DNA from: Desulfolithobacter dissulfuricans
GTDB lineage: Bacteria > Desulfobacterota > Desulfobulbia > Desulfobulbales > Desulfobulbaceae
Assembly (NCBI RefSeq): GCF_025998535.1
Contig: NZ_AP024233.1
Coordinates: 1,835,219 to 1,899,218 of the forward strand
DNA: 64,000 nt
Direction of reading: 5' to 3'
Shown in pieces: positions 42,181-51,600 of the stretch. Each line of letters opens with the position of its first letter. Within the stretch, counting starts at the first letter, position 1. Made by a program: the position numbers and the translations under genes. The notes beneath the pieces are model-generated. The model made no database searches. It saw only the letters and a list, made by a program, of their open reading frames with translations, and was not told the origin of the DNA.

Positions 42181-43233
42181 ATGATACATGAATTCGGCAT
42201 ACGGCTTCGTTCCGCCAGGAAGATGGCTGGAATGAGCATGGCTGCCCTGGCCGAGAAGGCCGGGGCGATTGTGAGCAAACAGGCCATCAGCAAATATGAA
42301 AAGGGACAAATCAAGCCAAGCAGTGAAGTGCTGCTTGCCCTGGCTCGCGCTCTGGATGTGAAGGCAGACTATTTTTTCCGGTCCTCCAGAGTTGCCATCA
42401 ACAGTCTGGAATTCAGGAAAAAATCTCGCCTGAGCAAAAAGGCCGAGGAGCAAATAAAATATCAAACCATTAACTTCTTGGAGAAATATCTGGAGTTGGA
42501 GGACATCCTCAATATCCCTCCAGGGTTTGACAATCCGGTTTCAGAGAAGAAAATCCTGAGTTATGCAGATATAGAGCGGGCAGCCAGGGAAATCCGTGAG
42601 AAATGGAAGTTGGGCGAAGGGCCTGTTCCCCATCTGATAGAATTGTTGGAGGACAAGGGATACAAGATTTATGAAGTAGCGGATTTTGAAAATTTTGACG
42701 GCCTTTCTGGTTTTGTTTCCGGTATGGAAATCCCGGTTATCGCTGTCTACAGGAATAGCGACCTTGTACGCAAACGCTTTACTGTCGCCCACGAACTGGC
42801 CCACCTGCTGCTTGATTTTTCGGGAGTGGATGAAAAGTCCACTGAAAAGCTCTGCCATGACTTTGCCGGGGCCTTGCTGCTGCCAGAGAAGGTGTTGCTG
42901 GAAGAGTTGGGCAAACATCGTAACAGGATAACCGAGTGGGAGCTGAAAAAACTGAAAGGTATTTTCGGCATTTCCATGCAGGCCATTATGGCCCGGGCCA
43001 AGAGACTGGGGATCATTTCGGAAAACAGCTACCGGCTTTTCTGCATTTATACCAGCAAACATGGCTGGCGCAAGAAAGAGCCTGGCAGGTATGAGGGCAG
43101 GGAGGTGGCCAACCGCTTCAAACAGCTCGTCTATCATGCGGCGGCAGAACAGATCATCAGTTTCAGCAAGGCTGCCGAGTTGTTAAATAAGTCGGTATCA
43201 GAATTTGAACGAGAGGTCAGTTTCGTCTCATGA
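42181..43233 (+). CDS. XRE regulator fused to an ImmA/IrrE-type metallopeptidase
   Basis: 350 residues from the ATG at 42181 (MIHEFGIRLRSARKMAGMSM) with AGAGAGGTG upstream. The N-terminal helix-turn-helix (AALAEKAGAIVSKQAISKYE) is followed by a helical linker and the zinc-protease motif FTVAHELAHLLLDFSG (HExxH) with the FAGALLLPEKVL segment of the IrrE/ImmA family. Such proteins are antitoxins or repressors that can be cleaved. The end overlaps a PIN-domain gene by four bases, indicating a toxin-antitoxin-like pair. Confidence 0.9.
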   Translation: MIHEFGIRLRSARKMAGMSMAALAEKAGAIVSKQAISKYEKGQIKPSSEVLLALARALDVKADYFFRSSRVAINSLEFRKKSRLSKKAEEQIKYQTINFLEKYLELEDILNIPPGFDNPVSEKKILSYADIERAAREIREKWKLGEGPVPHLIELLEDKGYKIYEVADFENFDGLSGFVSGMEIPVIAVYRNSDLVRKRFTVAHELAHLLLDFSGVDEKSTEKLCHDFAGALLLPEKVLLEELGKHRNRITEWELKKLKGIFGISMQAIMARAKRLGIISENSYRLFCIYTSKHGWRKKEPGRYEGREVANRFKQLVYHAAAEQIISFSKAAELLNKSVSEFEREVSFVS

Positions 43234-43733
43234 TTCTCCTGGTCAATGATGCCAATATTCTGATCGACTTGCTGAAAATTGATTTACTGCCATCATTTTT
43301 CAGGCTGCAATACGAATTTCATGTGACGGACTTTGTGGTGGGAGAAGTTCAAGAATCCAATGTCTCTGATCTGCGCCTTTGTATCGAGAACGGCTCCCTA
43401 AAGATAAAATCGTTCGATTATGAAGAGTTACGGCAAATCCAATCGTTGGAAAGCGAATATAGGCAACTCTCCATTGCTGACTGTTCCTGTCTTTTCCATG
43501 CCAGAACACTTGCGGCCAGGTTGTTGACAGGGGATGCTGCTTTACGCAAAATCGCTGAACAGGCGGAAATTCGGGTTCACGGTATTCTGTGGGTATTGGA
43601 CGAACTTGTTGCGGAGGGGCTTATTTCGAAAACAGAAGCCTGTGAGAAACTGCGTCAACTGATGTCCACGAATTCCAGATTACCTGCCACCGAGTGCCGC
43701 AGCCGGTTAAAGAGATGGAAAAAAGGGGATTGA
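43230..43733 (+). CDS. PIN-domain nuclease, likely toxin partner
   Basis: 167 residues with the PIN fold: LVNDANILIDLLKIDLLPSF (first Asp), TDFVVGEVQES (Glu), LSIADCSCLFHARTLAARLL (Asp) and LLTGDAALRKIAEQAEIRVH (last Asp). The end resembles DUF3368-type PIN proteins (HGILWVLDELVAEGLISKTE). It would cleave RNA. It is translationally coupled to the XRE-ImmA gene (ATGA overlap), the usual order for antitoxin then toxin. Confidence 0.85.
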   Translation: MILLVNDANILIDLLKIDLLPSFFRLQYEFHVTDFVVGEVQESNVSDLRLCIENGSLKIKSFDYEELRQIQSLESEYRQLSIADCSCLFHARTLAARLLTGDAALRKIAEQAEIRVHGILWVLDELVAEGLISKTEACEKLRQLMSTNSRLPATECRSRLKRWKKGD

Positions 43734-43825
43734 CCCTCTCCTCCTCCTGAAAAGGACAAGAGCTTCCTGAAGAGCCAAGTGCGTCAATTCATAGCACACA
43801 GACAGAGATGAGCAATTGTCAAAAA

Positions 43826-43899
43826 ATGGCAGCCCGAGAGGCTCAACTGTAACGTATCCGCCTATCTCAACATCTCATCACCATTTTCCGGGCTGCCAT
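43826..43899. terminator. Long-loop inverted repeat after the PIN gene
   Basis: ATGGCAGCCCG (43826-43836) and CGGGCTGCCAT (43889-43899) are perfect 11-bp inverted repeats about 90 bases after the PIN stop. The loop is 52 bases. It may be a terminator or a remnant of a mobile end. Confidence 0.45.
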
Positions 43900-43988
43900 A
43901 TTGGATCATAGCAGGCAAGTTACCCGTTGTCCAGACCGACAAATCATCATGAGCGGTGTTAACGGCAATCTGAAAATGTACCATTTCT

Positions 43989-44089
43989 GGCGCTTGAACT
44001 CAGTCAGCCGGTACCCGGCTGAAGGTGATTGGATTTTTCGCTCTTACCCTTCTTTTGCGCCTTGACAACCGGGGGCCTTCTAGGTGTTA
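43989..44089. repeat. Repeated ~100-bp element, copy A (beside the AAA-TOPRIM gene)
   Basis: It shares with 59833-59932 the blocks GGCGCTT, CAGTCAGCCGG, CCCGGCTGA, GGTGA, CTTGAC and ACCGGGGGCCTTCTAGGTGT, and both end TTA. Each copy ends within a few bases of the stop codon of a minus-strand gene. The CAGCCGG/CCGGCTG part is a small palindrome. Its identity is unknown; the gene-side end overlaps an attC-like box GTTAAAC (44086-44092). Confidence 0.6.
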
Positions 44090-44096
44090 AACACTT

Positions 44097-45683
44097 TCAT
44101 AGATTACGCAGGGGTAAATGAGCGCTTAACTCCTGTTCAATGAGAGCACCGAGTTCCGACAAAGGATCATCCTCCGCTGCAATGAGCGAGTTACAAACAA
44201 GATCAATATATGAATCAGAAGTCATTCCAAGTTGTTGCGCGGCATCCCTTAAAAACACTTTCCCAGGAAAAAAGGCCATAAAATCTTTCTCGTTATCTGC
44301 TAACGCTGATTCTAGGGCCAATTTTTCTTCATTGAATATAGCCGCAGGCGTCACCCCCCATGTTGACGGCTCAATGGCATTAATATGCTGCGTACAGACA
44401 TCATTGATGTCTGCAGCAATATTCAGCGAATTCAATACCATGTTAAATTCATGCTCACAACGTCGTTTAAATCGCTCCGATACTTGTTTATTAAATAGAC
44501 CCTGATCGAATTTCCTTTTTGCCTTATCAAGGAAGGAACTATAAGCAGCTTCAGATTCCTCTGATTTTTTTCCAAGATGTTTAGCTATACAAAGGAAAAC
44601 ATTTCTAACGCAAACCAGATTCTCAACTTCATGTACCGATAATACTGAAACCGATTCGGGTAAAGCATCAATGAACTTCTGAGGCCAATAATCTCTATCT
44701 ATGATTCCGATAGCATCAACACCAAAAACTAATGTACTTTCAGAGAAAGTAGACGTGCATTTGACAACATCTTTACCAGATCCGGCAGGAACTACTGCTG
44801 TTTCAGGACTACTAAACCATGCTGAATACAAGCGCTGATCCAAGCTATTACCCTCGGTTCCTTCGCAAAAGACTATTCGTCTTGCATGAATAGAAAAAGA
44901 CGCCGCTGCGAGTAATGATTCGGCTAGATCATCTGGAATTCCCTCTTTTAGGCAGACGAGCTGGGGTTCGTTATTTGGTCTTATTATGACAAAATGGGCG
45001 TTGCGTCTAGATAGCGCGAATGGGAGATCGTGTGTAATGTAAACAAATCTACAATCAGGTCTTAGACTCTCTAGCTCTGACCAAAACCTTGAGGCTAGAC
45101 GACTATGAAAGTGGACCTCAGGTTCATCAACTATAATGATTTTTTGCTCAGAATCTAAAACACGTCCAGTCAAGTAGAGTGCAACACGTTCACCATCACT
45201 CATCTGTTGAGCGGGATATTCACTCCCTGATATATTGTAATCAGATCTTACCCGAGGATGATAACCAGAAAAATCTATGTGTCTGCCAGGGAAAAGTCTT
45301 GCCCAAGCATCGGATAAGCGCATTAATTTTGTGATTTCTGGGGATACACTTGGGTCCTCAGCGTGGCGATTACGGAAATCGATAGCAGAAGCCGAATCCT
45401 CGGCCATCAACTTAGAAAAAAGCTCATTTATTTCATTAGAAAGCTCCCAAGGTTGTGAACGACGCCTGTTTAGGTGATTGTTAAGTTCGTTTTTAGCTTG
45501 ATCCATTGACCTCATAACAACATTTGGTGGCAATGCAATATTACGTAATGCAGCTATCATATTCGCATTATTCATACTGACCATAGTGATAGCATGCCTA
45601 GTCTTTCCAGAGCCGTTGGGCCCAATAATCACAATCGGCTCAGTCCCTGGAATAATGATGTTGCCTGATACTGTTACATTCAT
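44097..45683 (-). CDS. AAA ATPase fused to a DUF4435/TOPRIM-like domain (PARIS-like defence protein)
   Basis: 528 residues. The N-terminal ABC-type ATPase (AAA_15/21) has Walker A IIGPNGSGKTRHAIT (near 20-33), signature QQMSDGERVALYLTG (near 180) and Walker B KIIIVDEPEVHFHSRLASRF, then FVYITHDLPFALSRRNAHFV. From about residue 280 a TOPRIM/DUF4435-like domain follows: RRIVFCEGTEGNSLDQRLYS (Glu), GVDAIGIIDRDYWP (DxD) and VLSVHEVENLVCV. This is the fused AriA-AriB layout known from PARIS anti-phage systems, which sense phage anti-restriction proteins and then trigger a nuclease. Boxes GTTTAAC after the stop and TTAAAC before the start are complementary, as in integron cassettes. Confidence 0.8.
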   Translation of the reverse strand: MNVTVSGNIIIPGTEPIVIIGPNGSGKTRHAITMVSMNNANMIAALRNIALPPNVVMRSMDQAKNELNNHLNRRRSQPWELSNEINELFSKLMAEDSASAIDFRNRHAEDPSVSPEITKLMRLSDAWARLFPGRHIDFSGYHPRVRSDYNISGSEYPAQQMSDGERVALYLTGRVLDSEQKIIIVDEPEVHFHSRLASRFWSELESLRPDCRFVYITHDLPFALSRRNAHFVIIRPNNEPQLVCLKEGIPDDLAESLLAAASFSIHARRIVFCEGTEGNSLDQRLYSAWFSSPETAVVPAGSGKDVVKCTSTFSESTLVFGVDAIGIIDRDYWPQKFIDALPESVSVLSVHEVENLVCVRNVFLCIAKHLGKKSEESEAAYSSFLDKAKRKFDQGLFNKQVSERFKRRCEHEFNMVLNSLNIAADINDVCTQHINAIEPSTWGVTPAAIFNEEKLALESALADNEKDFMAFFPGKVFLRDAAQQLGMTSDSYIDLVCNSLIAAEDDPLSELGALIEQELSAHLPLRNL

Positions 45684-46134
45684 TGATTATCTTCTATGTG
45701 TTATCGAGGTAGGACTGCCGGTTACCCAGCAGCCCCCTCGCAGATCCCTGCGTGCGGTTTTCCCGCACAGAGCTCTTCGATATTGCTCGCTTCGTACAGA
45801 AGCATTGATATGCTTCCTTTGCTATTCCCCGCAGTGAGGTTTGCTTGCAGTGTCCAGCCCTTCATGTCCGGTACAAGTTCCCTTTGCAGGCTACGCAATA
45901 CCGTCATCCCCTTCCCCATGTGATCGGCCCTACCGTCTCAGAGTACTATGAGATGATCTGACTCTCTGCCACCCATCAGACGTTCTCCTTGTGGTTGATA
46001 CGTCCTACCTCTGCGGTAAAGCTCGATGCAGAGGAGGTGACAGGGCCTCCCAGGTTCCTGACGCTTCTCTCATTACATGCCACGCTCTCGGACCCCGGCA
46101 GTCCCTCGGGAATCTTACCAAAACGATTCCTTTT

Positions 46135-47465
46135 GGCTCCTCGACGTTTTGAGTGGATTTGGTATATTTTGTGACCAAATCCACTCGAAACGTCGGAGGT
46201 GTCAGGATGAACAGTCGTGACGTTATCAGTCTTGGACTTGGCCTGGAAGCCCCCTGGGAAATCAAGGGACAGATTCTGGACACGGAGAAGGTTCCCCATG
46301 AACTGCGCCTTACCATCAAGGCCGACCGAGGGGCGAAGTATCCTTGCCCTGTCTGTGGAGCCATGTGCAAGGCTCATGATTTCAAGGTGAAGACATGGCG
46401 GCATCTGAATTTTTTCCAACATCACTGTTACATCACCGCCCCTGTCCCCAGGATTCGTTGTGAACACCATGGCGTGAAACAGATTACCGTTCCCTGGGCT
46501 CGCAAAGGCAGCAAGTTTACCCTGCTTTTCGAGCAGGCGGCCATGGTATTTGTCCGTGATATGCCGGTACTCACCGCCGCTCGGATTCTGGAGATGAAAG
46601 ACAAGCGGTTGTGGCGGATCATCCGTCACTATGTCAACCAGGCCCTGGCCCGGATGGACTTGAGCGGCCTGAAAGCCTTCAGCCTGGATGAAACCAAATC
46701 CCGTCGCGGTCATCGTTACATCACCGTGTTCATCGACTTGGACCGCAAGGAAAAACCGGTAGTCTTTGCCACTCCCGGCAAGGGCAAAAAGACACTGAAG
46801 GCATTCAAGCGGTTTCTGGCCGACCACCAGGGAAAGGCGGAGAATGTGGTCGAGGTGGTCTCTGACATGTCCGGAGCCTTCATCTCCGGCATAAAGACCC
46901 ACTTCGTCAACAGCAATATTACGGTGGACTGGTTCCATGTGGTCCAGCTGTTCAGCAAGGCAGTGGACGAGGTGCGCCGCAAGGAAGCAAAGGAAGTACG
47001 CATGCCCCGGGCTGCGAGATGGGCTACTCTCAAGGCAGCGGAAAGCGACCTCACGGAAAAGCAGCTTGATGCGCTGGCAGAGCTTGAGGCCATGGACCTG
47101 CACACAGCCGAAGCCTGGCGCATCAAAGAGCTACTGCGCTGGGTTCGCCGAGCAACGAATCTGCGGGCGGCCAGATGGCGGCTGACCTGGTTTTTGAATC
47201 TGGCCAATGAGCTTTGCGATGACAAAAAACTGTTGGCTCCGGTCAGAAAGGCGCTGCGCACAGTGGAAAAGTACCGGGAGGAGATTCTTGCCAGATGGAT
47301 ATCAGAACATAGCAATGGACGCATAGAGGCCCTCAACGGAATATTCCAGGCCGCCAAGGTGCGGGCTCGTGGATACCGAAACGATGAGACATTCATTACC
47401 ATCATCTACCTTCTCGCTGCTCCGTTACAGAACCTGCTGAAATCCACATGAAATGACGAAGAGCC
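46135..47465 (+). mobile_element. ISL3-family insertion sequence, copy 2 (1331 bp)
   Basis: Same ends and length as the element at 8520-9850, in the opposite orientation. The flanking 8 bases are TTCCTTTT (46127-46134) and TTCCTTTG (47466-47473), a target duplication with one change. It sits inside the ORF-less group II intron. The identical protein sequences suggest recent movement between the two places. Confidence 0.95.
46207..47451 (+). CDS. tnp: ISL3-family transposase (copy 2)
   Basis: 414 residues from the ATG at 46207 (MNSRDVISLGLGLEAPWEIK) after CGGAGGTGTC. Its sequence is identical to the transposase at 8534, with the same zinc-finger region and DDE residues. The hairpin between the left end and the start codon (about 46142-46195) is also identical. 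Confidence 0.95.
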   Translation: MNSRDVISLGLGLEAPWEIKGQILDTEKVPHELRLTIKADRGAKYPCPVCGAMCKAHDFKVKTWRHLNFFQHHCYITAPVPRIRCEHHGVKQITVPWARKGSKFTLLFEQAAMVFVRDMPVLTAARILEMKDKRLWRIIRHYVNQALARMDLSGLKAFSLDETKSRRGHRYITVFIDLDRKEKPVVFATPGKGKKTLKAFKRFLADHQGKAENVVEVVSDMSGAFISGIKTHFVNSNITVDWFHVVQLFSKAVDEVRRKEAKEVRMPRAARWATLKAAESDLTEKQLDALAELEAMDLHTAEAWRIKELLRWVRRATNLRAARWRLTWFLNLANELCDDKKLLAPVRKALRTVEKYREEILARWISEHSNGRIEALNGIFQAAKVRARGYRNDETFITIIYLLAAPLQNLLKST

Positions 47466-47744
47466 TTCCTTTGTACTGGCTTCCGGCACGTTAAAACCGT
47501 CGCCAACTGCATTTATTGCTTCTTACGAGGCTGAATTGCTTAGGGGAGGTACGTCTCCCCTGCGGCCTGCAATGTTCCCTGTGTACGCTTCACCTGTATT
47601 GTTCGTCCAGTACTGCTCTTAAAGGACTCCGCCTCAGGCGCAACACTCGGTACGGGCTACTGGTCAGGCTTTGCCCGATGGGGACTTCCTGCCGAGCCTA
47701 CGGCAGGGCACCCTATAAGAAGCGCCAAGCTGCGCCTGGCGCAC

Positions 47745-47867
47745 TAACGCCCCGCATAACTGGACCAAAAAAGCAGCTCGATTTATTAAAAAAAACACCG
47801 TATGCATGAGAGATAATTACCTGAAAAAAACAAGCTTTTTTTGTTCCAGTTAACGCTATTGTTAGCT
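47745..47867 (-). other. attC: Integron attC recombination site, interrupted at its core by intron 3
   Basis: Minus strand: AGCTAAC (47861-47867), then GCGTTAACTGGAACAAAAAA, an AT-rich middle, and TTTTTTGGTCCAGTTATGCG followed by GGGCGTTA at the intron junction. The two halves are imperfect inverted repeats (TAAC....GC.TAACTGGA.CAAAAAA). The R' core is completed as GTTAAAC only when the intron is removed. Length is about 125 bases, in the range of long attC sites such as those of Vibrio superintegrons. Confidence 0.72.
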
Positions 47868-48601
47868 GTATTATCCATGTTGAACCTCAAATGGTCGTAA
47901 CCTTAAATAGCTAAGAGCTAATAGTGCAGCCAGGTGGGCTTCGTTTTTTTCGACGTGATGACCCGAATCGTGAGAAAGCCGATTTAACAGTCCGTTGAAA
48001 ATATCCATCCCGGCCAGGAAGATCATCCGGTGACCGGCTTCATCACCACAACCGGTTTTCCTGGCCAGACAGGTTGCAGGTTGCGAACATGAGCCGATCT
48101 GGGCGTGAAAATAGTCATCAACAGGCCCATAGTTGCCAGAATAAGCCGCGCCAGGGCATCGGGACTCCTTTGTTTGATAAAGTTTTTCGGTATTTTAACC
48201 GATCAACCGATGGGTTCAATTACTTTGCTGGAAAATGTGAGTTTTTCAACGGGCTGATATGCTACTGTTGCTATGGAGAATCTCGCTGATCTTTGCCAAC
48301 TCTTTCGCCTTGGGGTGGTCAGGGGTTGCTCCTGACAGGGGTAACTGCTGAATGCGTGCTTTTCGCATCGTTTTTGCGACTCCGGAAATTGGTTAATCAC
48401 GTAATTTTGAGAGGTTATGTGTCTTTTCCTTACCACAAATCGTCAAAAACGTCTCCCCAAAAAGGCGATTTCATCTCATAAAATCAAGCAATTATATTTT
48501 CACGGACGGACACAATCTAATCTTCGGTCGAATTGGGCGTCTGTTGAAGAATTGTGCTGGTTGTCGGCAAAGGACAGGGCCATTTTTGTTTGAGACAACC
48601 C
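47868..48601. other. Non-coding stretch with an IS fragment
   Basis: About 730 bases between the attC site and the 3' end of druE. I see no gene with start, ribosome-binding site and coding character. It contains the IS end fragment at 48157-48259 and T-rich sequence near 48480-48500. Part of it may be the tail of a lost cassette. Confidence 0.5.
48157..48259 (-). mobile_element. IS end fragment related to the remnant at 14482
   Basis: Read on the minus strand it begins ATCAGCCCGTTGAAAAACTC and continues through ATTGAACCCATCGGTTGATC to a GGAGTCCCGATG, parallel to the leader and start codon of the transposase remnant at 14482-14583. Coding similarity is lost after the ATG. Confidence 0.7.
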
Positions 48602-51600
48602 TTATCCTCTTTGAATTGCGAGAATTGTTGGAAACGAATTCATTCCTTTTACGGGTAATTTGTTCTTCATTATAAGTTCTTCCAATTTGTCCACTTGATG
48701 TACTGGGCCATCCGAAAAAGGGAAAGACATTCTGTTAGCTGTCTGCCAATATGATAACCCTTGGTCAAATGCGACAACCAGTTTTTTTCCCGATGCAAAT
48801 GTTACGGTCAGAAGGCGTCCATGTTCTATTTGATGTTTATCTCTGTTGAAAACAGAAATATCCAAACCGTATCGCACGAAAATCCCTTTTATTACCTCTT
48901 CGCGCATCCGGTTATCTTTCCAATCATGCCACAGAAAAAAAGAATTCCTTTCATATCGTTCTTGGGTCATGTTGAGGGTAACAAAAGATATGGCAGATTG
49001 TGGCCACCGTTCTTGCCCGACGATACCCCGCAAACCGGATATGAGTTCAACAAACAGAACTCCTGTTAAAGGAGTCTTCAAGTATCGGTCCGTATAACGA
49101 ACGGATACGATATTTTTTATTGAATCGCTCAGCAGATCCTTGCTGGCTGGATGTTGCTCCATAACATGACGCCAGAATCGAGTTCCAAAGCCTTTTACAG
49201 GGCCGTCTAATTCATGATGAATCTGTAAAACACAGTCACTGTTTTCTGTCACAGACGATCGCAATTCATCTGGCTCAAGTCTGGTGAGCGTTACCGCGGC
49301 TGTCTGTTCACCGTCATTTCGTACCAGCATTGCGTCCGCATCTTCTCCCCTACCCCAGAGCTGATTGAAATATTGAGCTGACCGATGCGATGTAGCCCAG
49401 CAACTTTGCATTCGGCCACCGATTGTTTCGGCAAGAAGATATCCCTTACCTGCCTTTGCCGCTTTTTCGGTTAGACAAAAACTGATGTTCGGATGATCGG
49501 CCATGCTTGCAAGAATAAAGCGATCGATAAAATCTAGTTTCTCCATGACCTGACGGGGCAGGACGATTTCCACATTGATATTTTGGCCAGCCAAACCATA
49601 AGCCACTGTACGCAACGATGAAGAAGATAACTCCCACGACTCGACGGATCCGTCTGTATAACAACGAGCGCCTGTACATCCATTCTTACTGATGGAATAA
49701 CGTAGCGCTTCGCTGATACTCTTGTATTCAGGCGAAGATGACGGACCGAAATAGGCATATTCTTCAGGAAGACGCAAATTATGCAGCCACTTGATATCCA
49801 ACCACAGCAGAGCAACGTGCCTGTCCAGACTCTCCATGGCAAAGCGTTGGTCAAAGTCAAGCACACAATGTGGGCAGGCACTATCACATTCTCTGGGGCA
49901 ATTCAATTTCTCGTAGGCCTTATTGAAAAGGTTGGAAAGAAAATTATCGGCCCGCGAAGAATAGCCTGCTGCAAAATGATCAAAAATCAAAATGGACCAA
50001 CAGACGACACCTGGTTCCGGTTGCCCCTGTTTGACCTCACAACCAAGTTCAGTTGCCTGGACGCCGATCAACTCCGCCAGGCTATCGCGCAAGGCAACGG
50101 CGATAGTCCGGGCAGCGATTCGATCATCCAGCCATACACCGTCCTTGTTTTTAAGCTGCAGCTCAAAAATATCCGTGTGCAGCTCGTGTCCTAGACAGAT
50201 TCCCTGTTTGATTTTCCGGTCATCAGCCGGACAGAAGCCTTCTTCATCCTTTGCCCTCCGTAATTTTCTATGAGGACGCGCAAATACTCTTGGCAAATCT
50301 CCGTTTGGAGTCATGGGCTCCGCCCGACCGCAGGATAGGCAGAGTGCATAGCCGGTTCCATGAAGCCCGCGGGAATGATGAAAAACATGTCCAATCGTTG
50401 TACTCCTGAATCGGCCAAGCTCCGGATTACTCAAGGCAACCCAGTCCCCTTGGGCATTGATCCAGGGAGACTCCACTGGAACATACTGCTGAAAGCTAAT
50501 ATCATTGTCAGGTATTGAGTAAAAATCCACGGCAAACCCTGCCGGTTCAAGAAATTCGTGAATGTCTTGCTGTTCGATTTCCTCTCCGCAATAACAGCAT
50601 TCGGCGGCCAGTTTAAGATTGGGACTGGAACCACTGGCACCGCAGTGCCGGCATCTCCAGGCAAAACGGATCTCCTGAACCTCATGAACCTCTTCAGTGT
50701 CAGCCGGAATGTGCCAATTGAGAGTGATACCGGCTGAACGGTAGACTAGGCCATTCATGACCACTTCTGCTCCTGGTGCATATTCCCGCAACGCTGTTGC
50801 CAGATCACGACTGGCCAGATCACGCCGCTGAAAACGGTTATCATCCCGACGGTTCTTCCCCCCGTTTTCCCGTCGAGCCATGCGTGCTCTGAAGCGATCC
50901 ACTGTAAGGTTGTCAAAAGAGGCAATATGGGCGGGAAAACCGTAGGCCGGCAGGTACCCCCGCGTTGCCAGTTCTCTGAGCAGATACTCTTGCGTCAGCC
51001 TGGACAGCCGATAGGTGACTGCCCTGCTGGCAGGTGATTTTTCTCCAGCTACACGGATAAACTCCAGTCGTTCATTTTCCAGGTGTTGCCATTCCAGACG
51101 CCATCGCTCCATTATCTCGGTCATCTTCTCTGCAGCAACAGCGGTATGTTTGGCCAATGGTTTGTTTTCCAGAATAGAATACCGCACCAGACGATTGAGG
51201 CCTTCTGCCAGCTCAGGACTTTTTTCCGGCGAAAAATCATTGCACCATGCACAGTATTGTTCCGCCCAGGGTTCATCGCCAAGAAAGAAAAAACCGCAGT
51301 CAAACTTTATCTGGTCTACCCCGAGACCGGCGAGCTTTTCCGCCAGAAAACGGGTGAGAAGGAAAGAGTTAACATGCCGCTGAACGATAACAGGGCTATC
51401 CAGTGAAACAGAGGGTGCTGCTAAAGGGGTTTCAAAAGCCCACAGCGTATTGGCAAACACAGCCTGATCTAAAGGATTGGCCTTACACAGGGTCAAGGCC
51501 AGAGAGCGGGCTTCCTTTCTGCGGCCGGCCCGGCCGGCCCGCTGCAAATAGTTGGCGGGATGGGGCGGTACATTGTTCATGGATACCTGGCTTATTCCTC

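Larger units (their letters stand above)
45703..47744 (-). mobile_element. Group II intron 3, ORF-less, inserted in an attC core and split by an ISL3 copy
   Basis: Minus strand: it starts GTGCGCCAGGCGCAG at 47744 and ends ..CCTACCTCGAT at 45703. Domain V lies at about 45733-45775 (GAGCTCTGTGCGG, GAAAA, CCGCACGCAGGGATCT) and domain VI beside it (GGGGGCTGCTGGGTAACC). Without the 1331-bp ISL3 element and its 8-bp duplication only about 700 bases remain, too short for a maturase, and none is seen. Joining the flanks gives GCGTTA-AAC, an integron core GTTAAAC. This is the target choice of class C-attC introns. Splicing help would have to come in trans. Confidence 0.78.

Noticed and set aside
43989-44092. 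Complete attC site for the AAA-TOPRIM gene
   Set aside because: The near box fits but no mirrored second half was found within 150 bases, so only the box is claimed.
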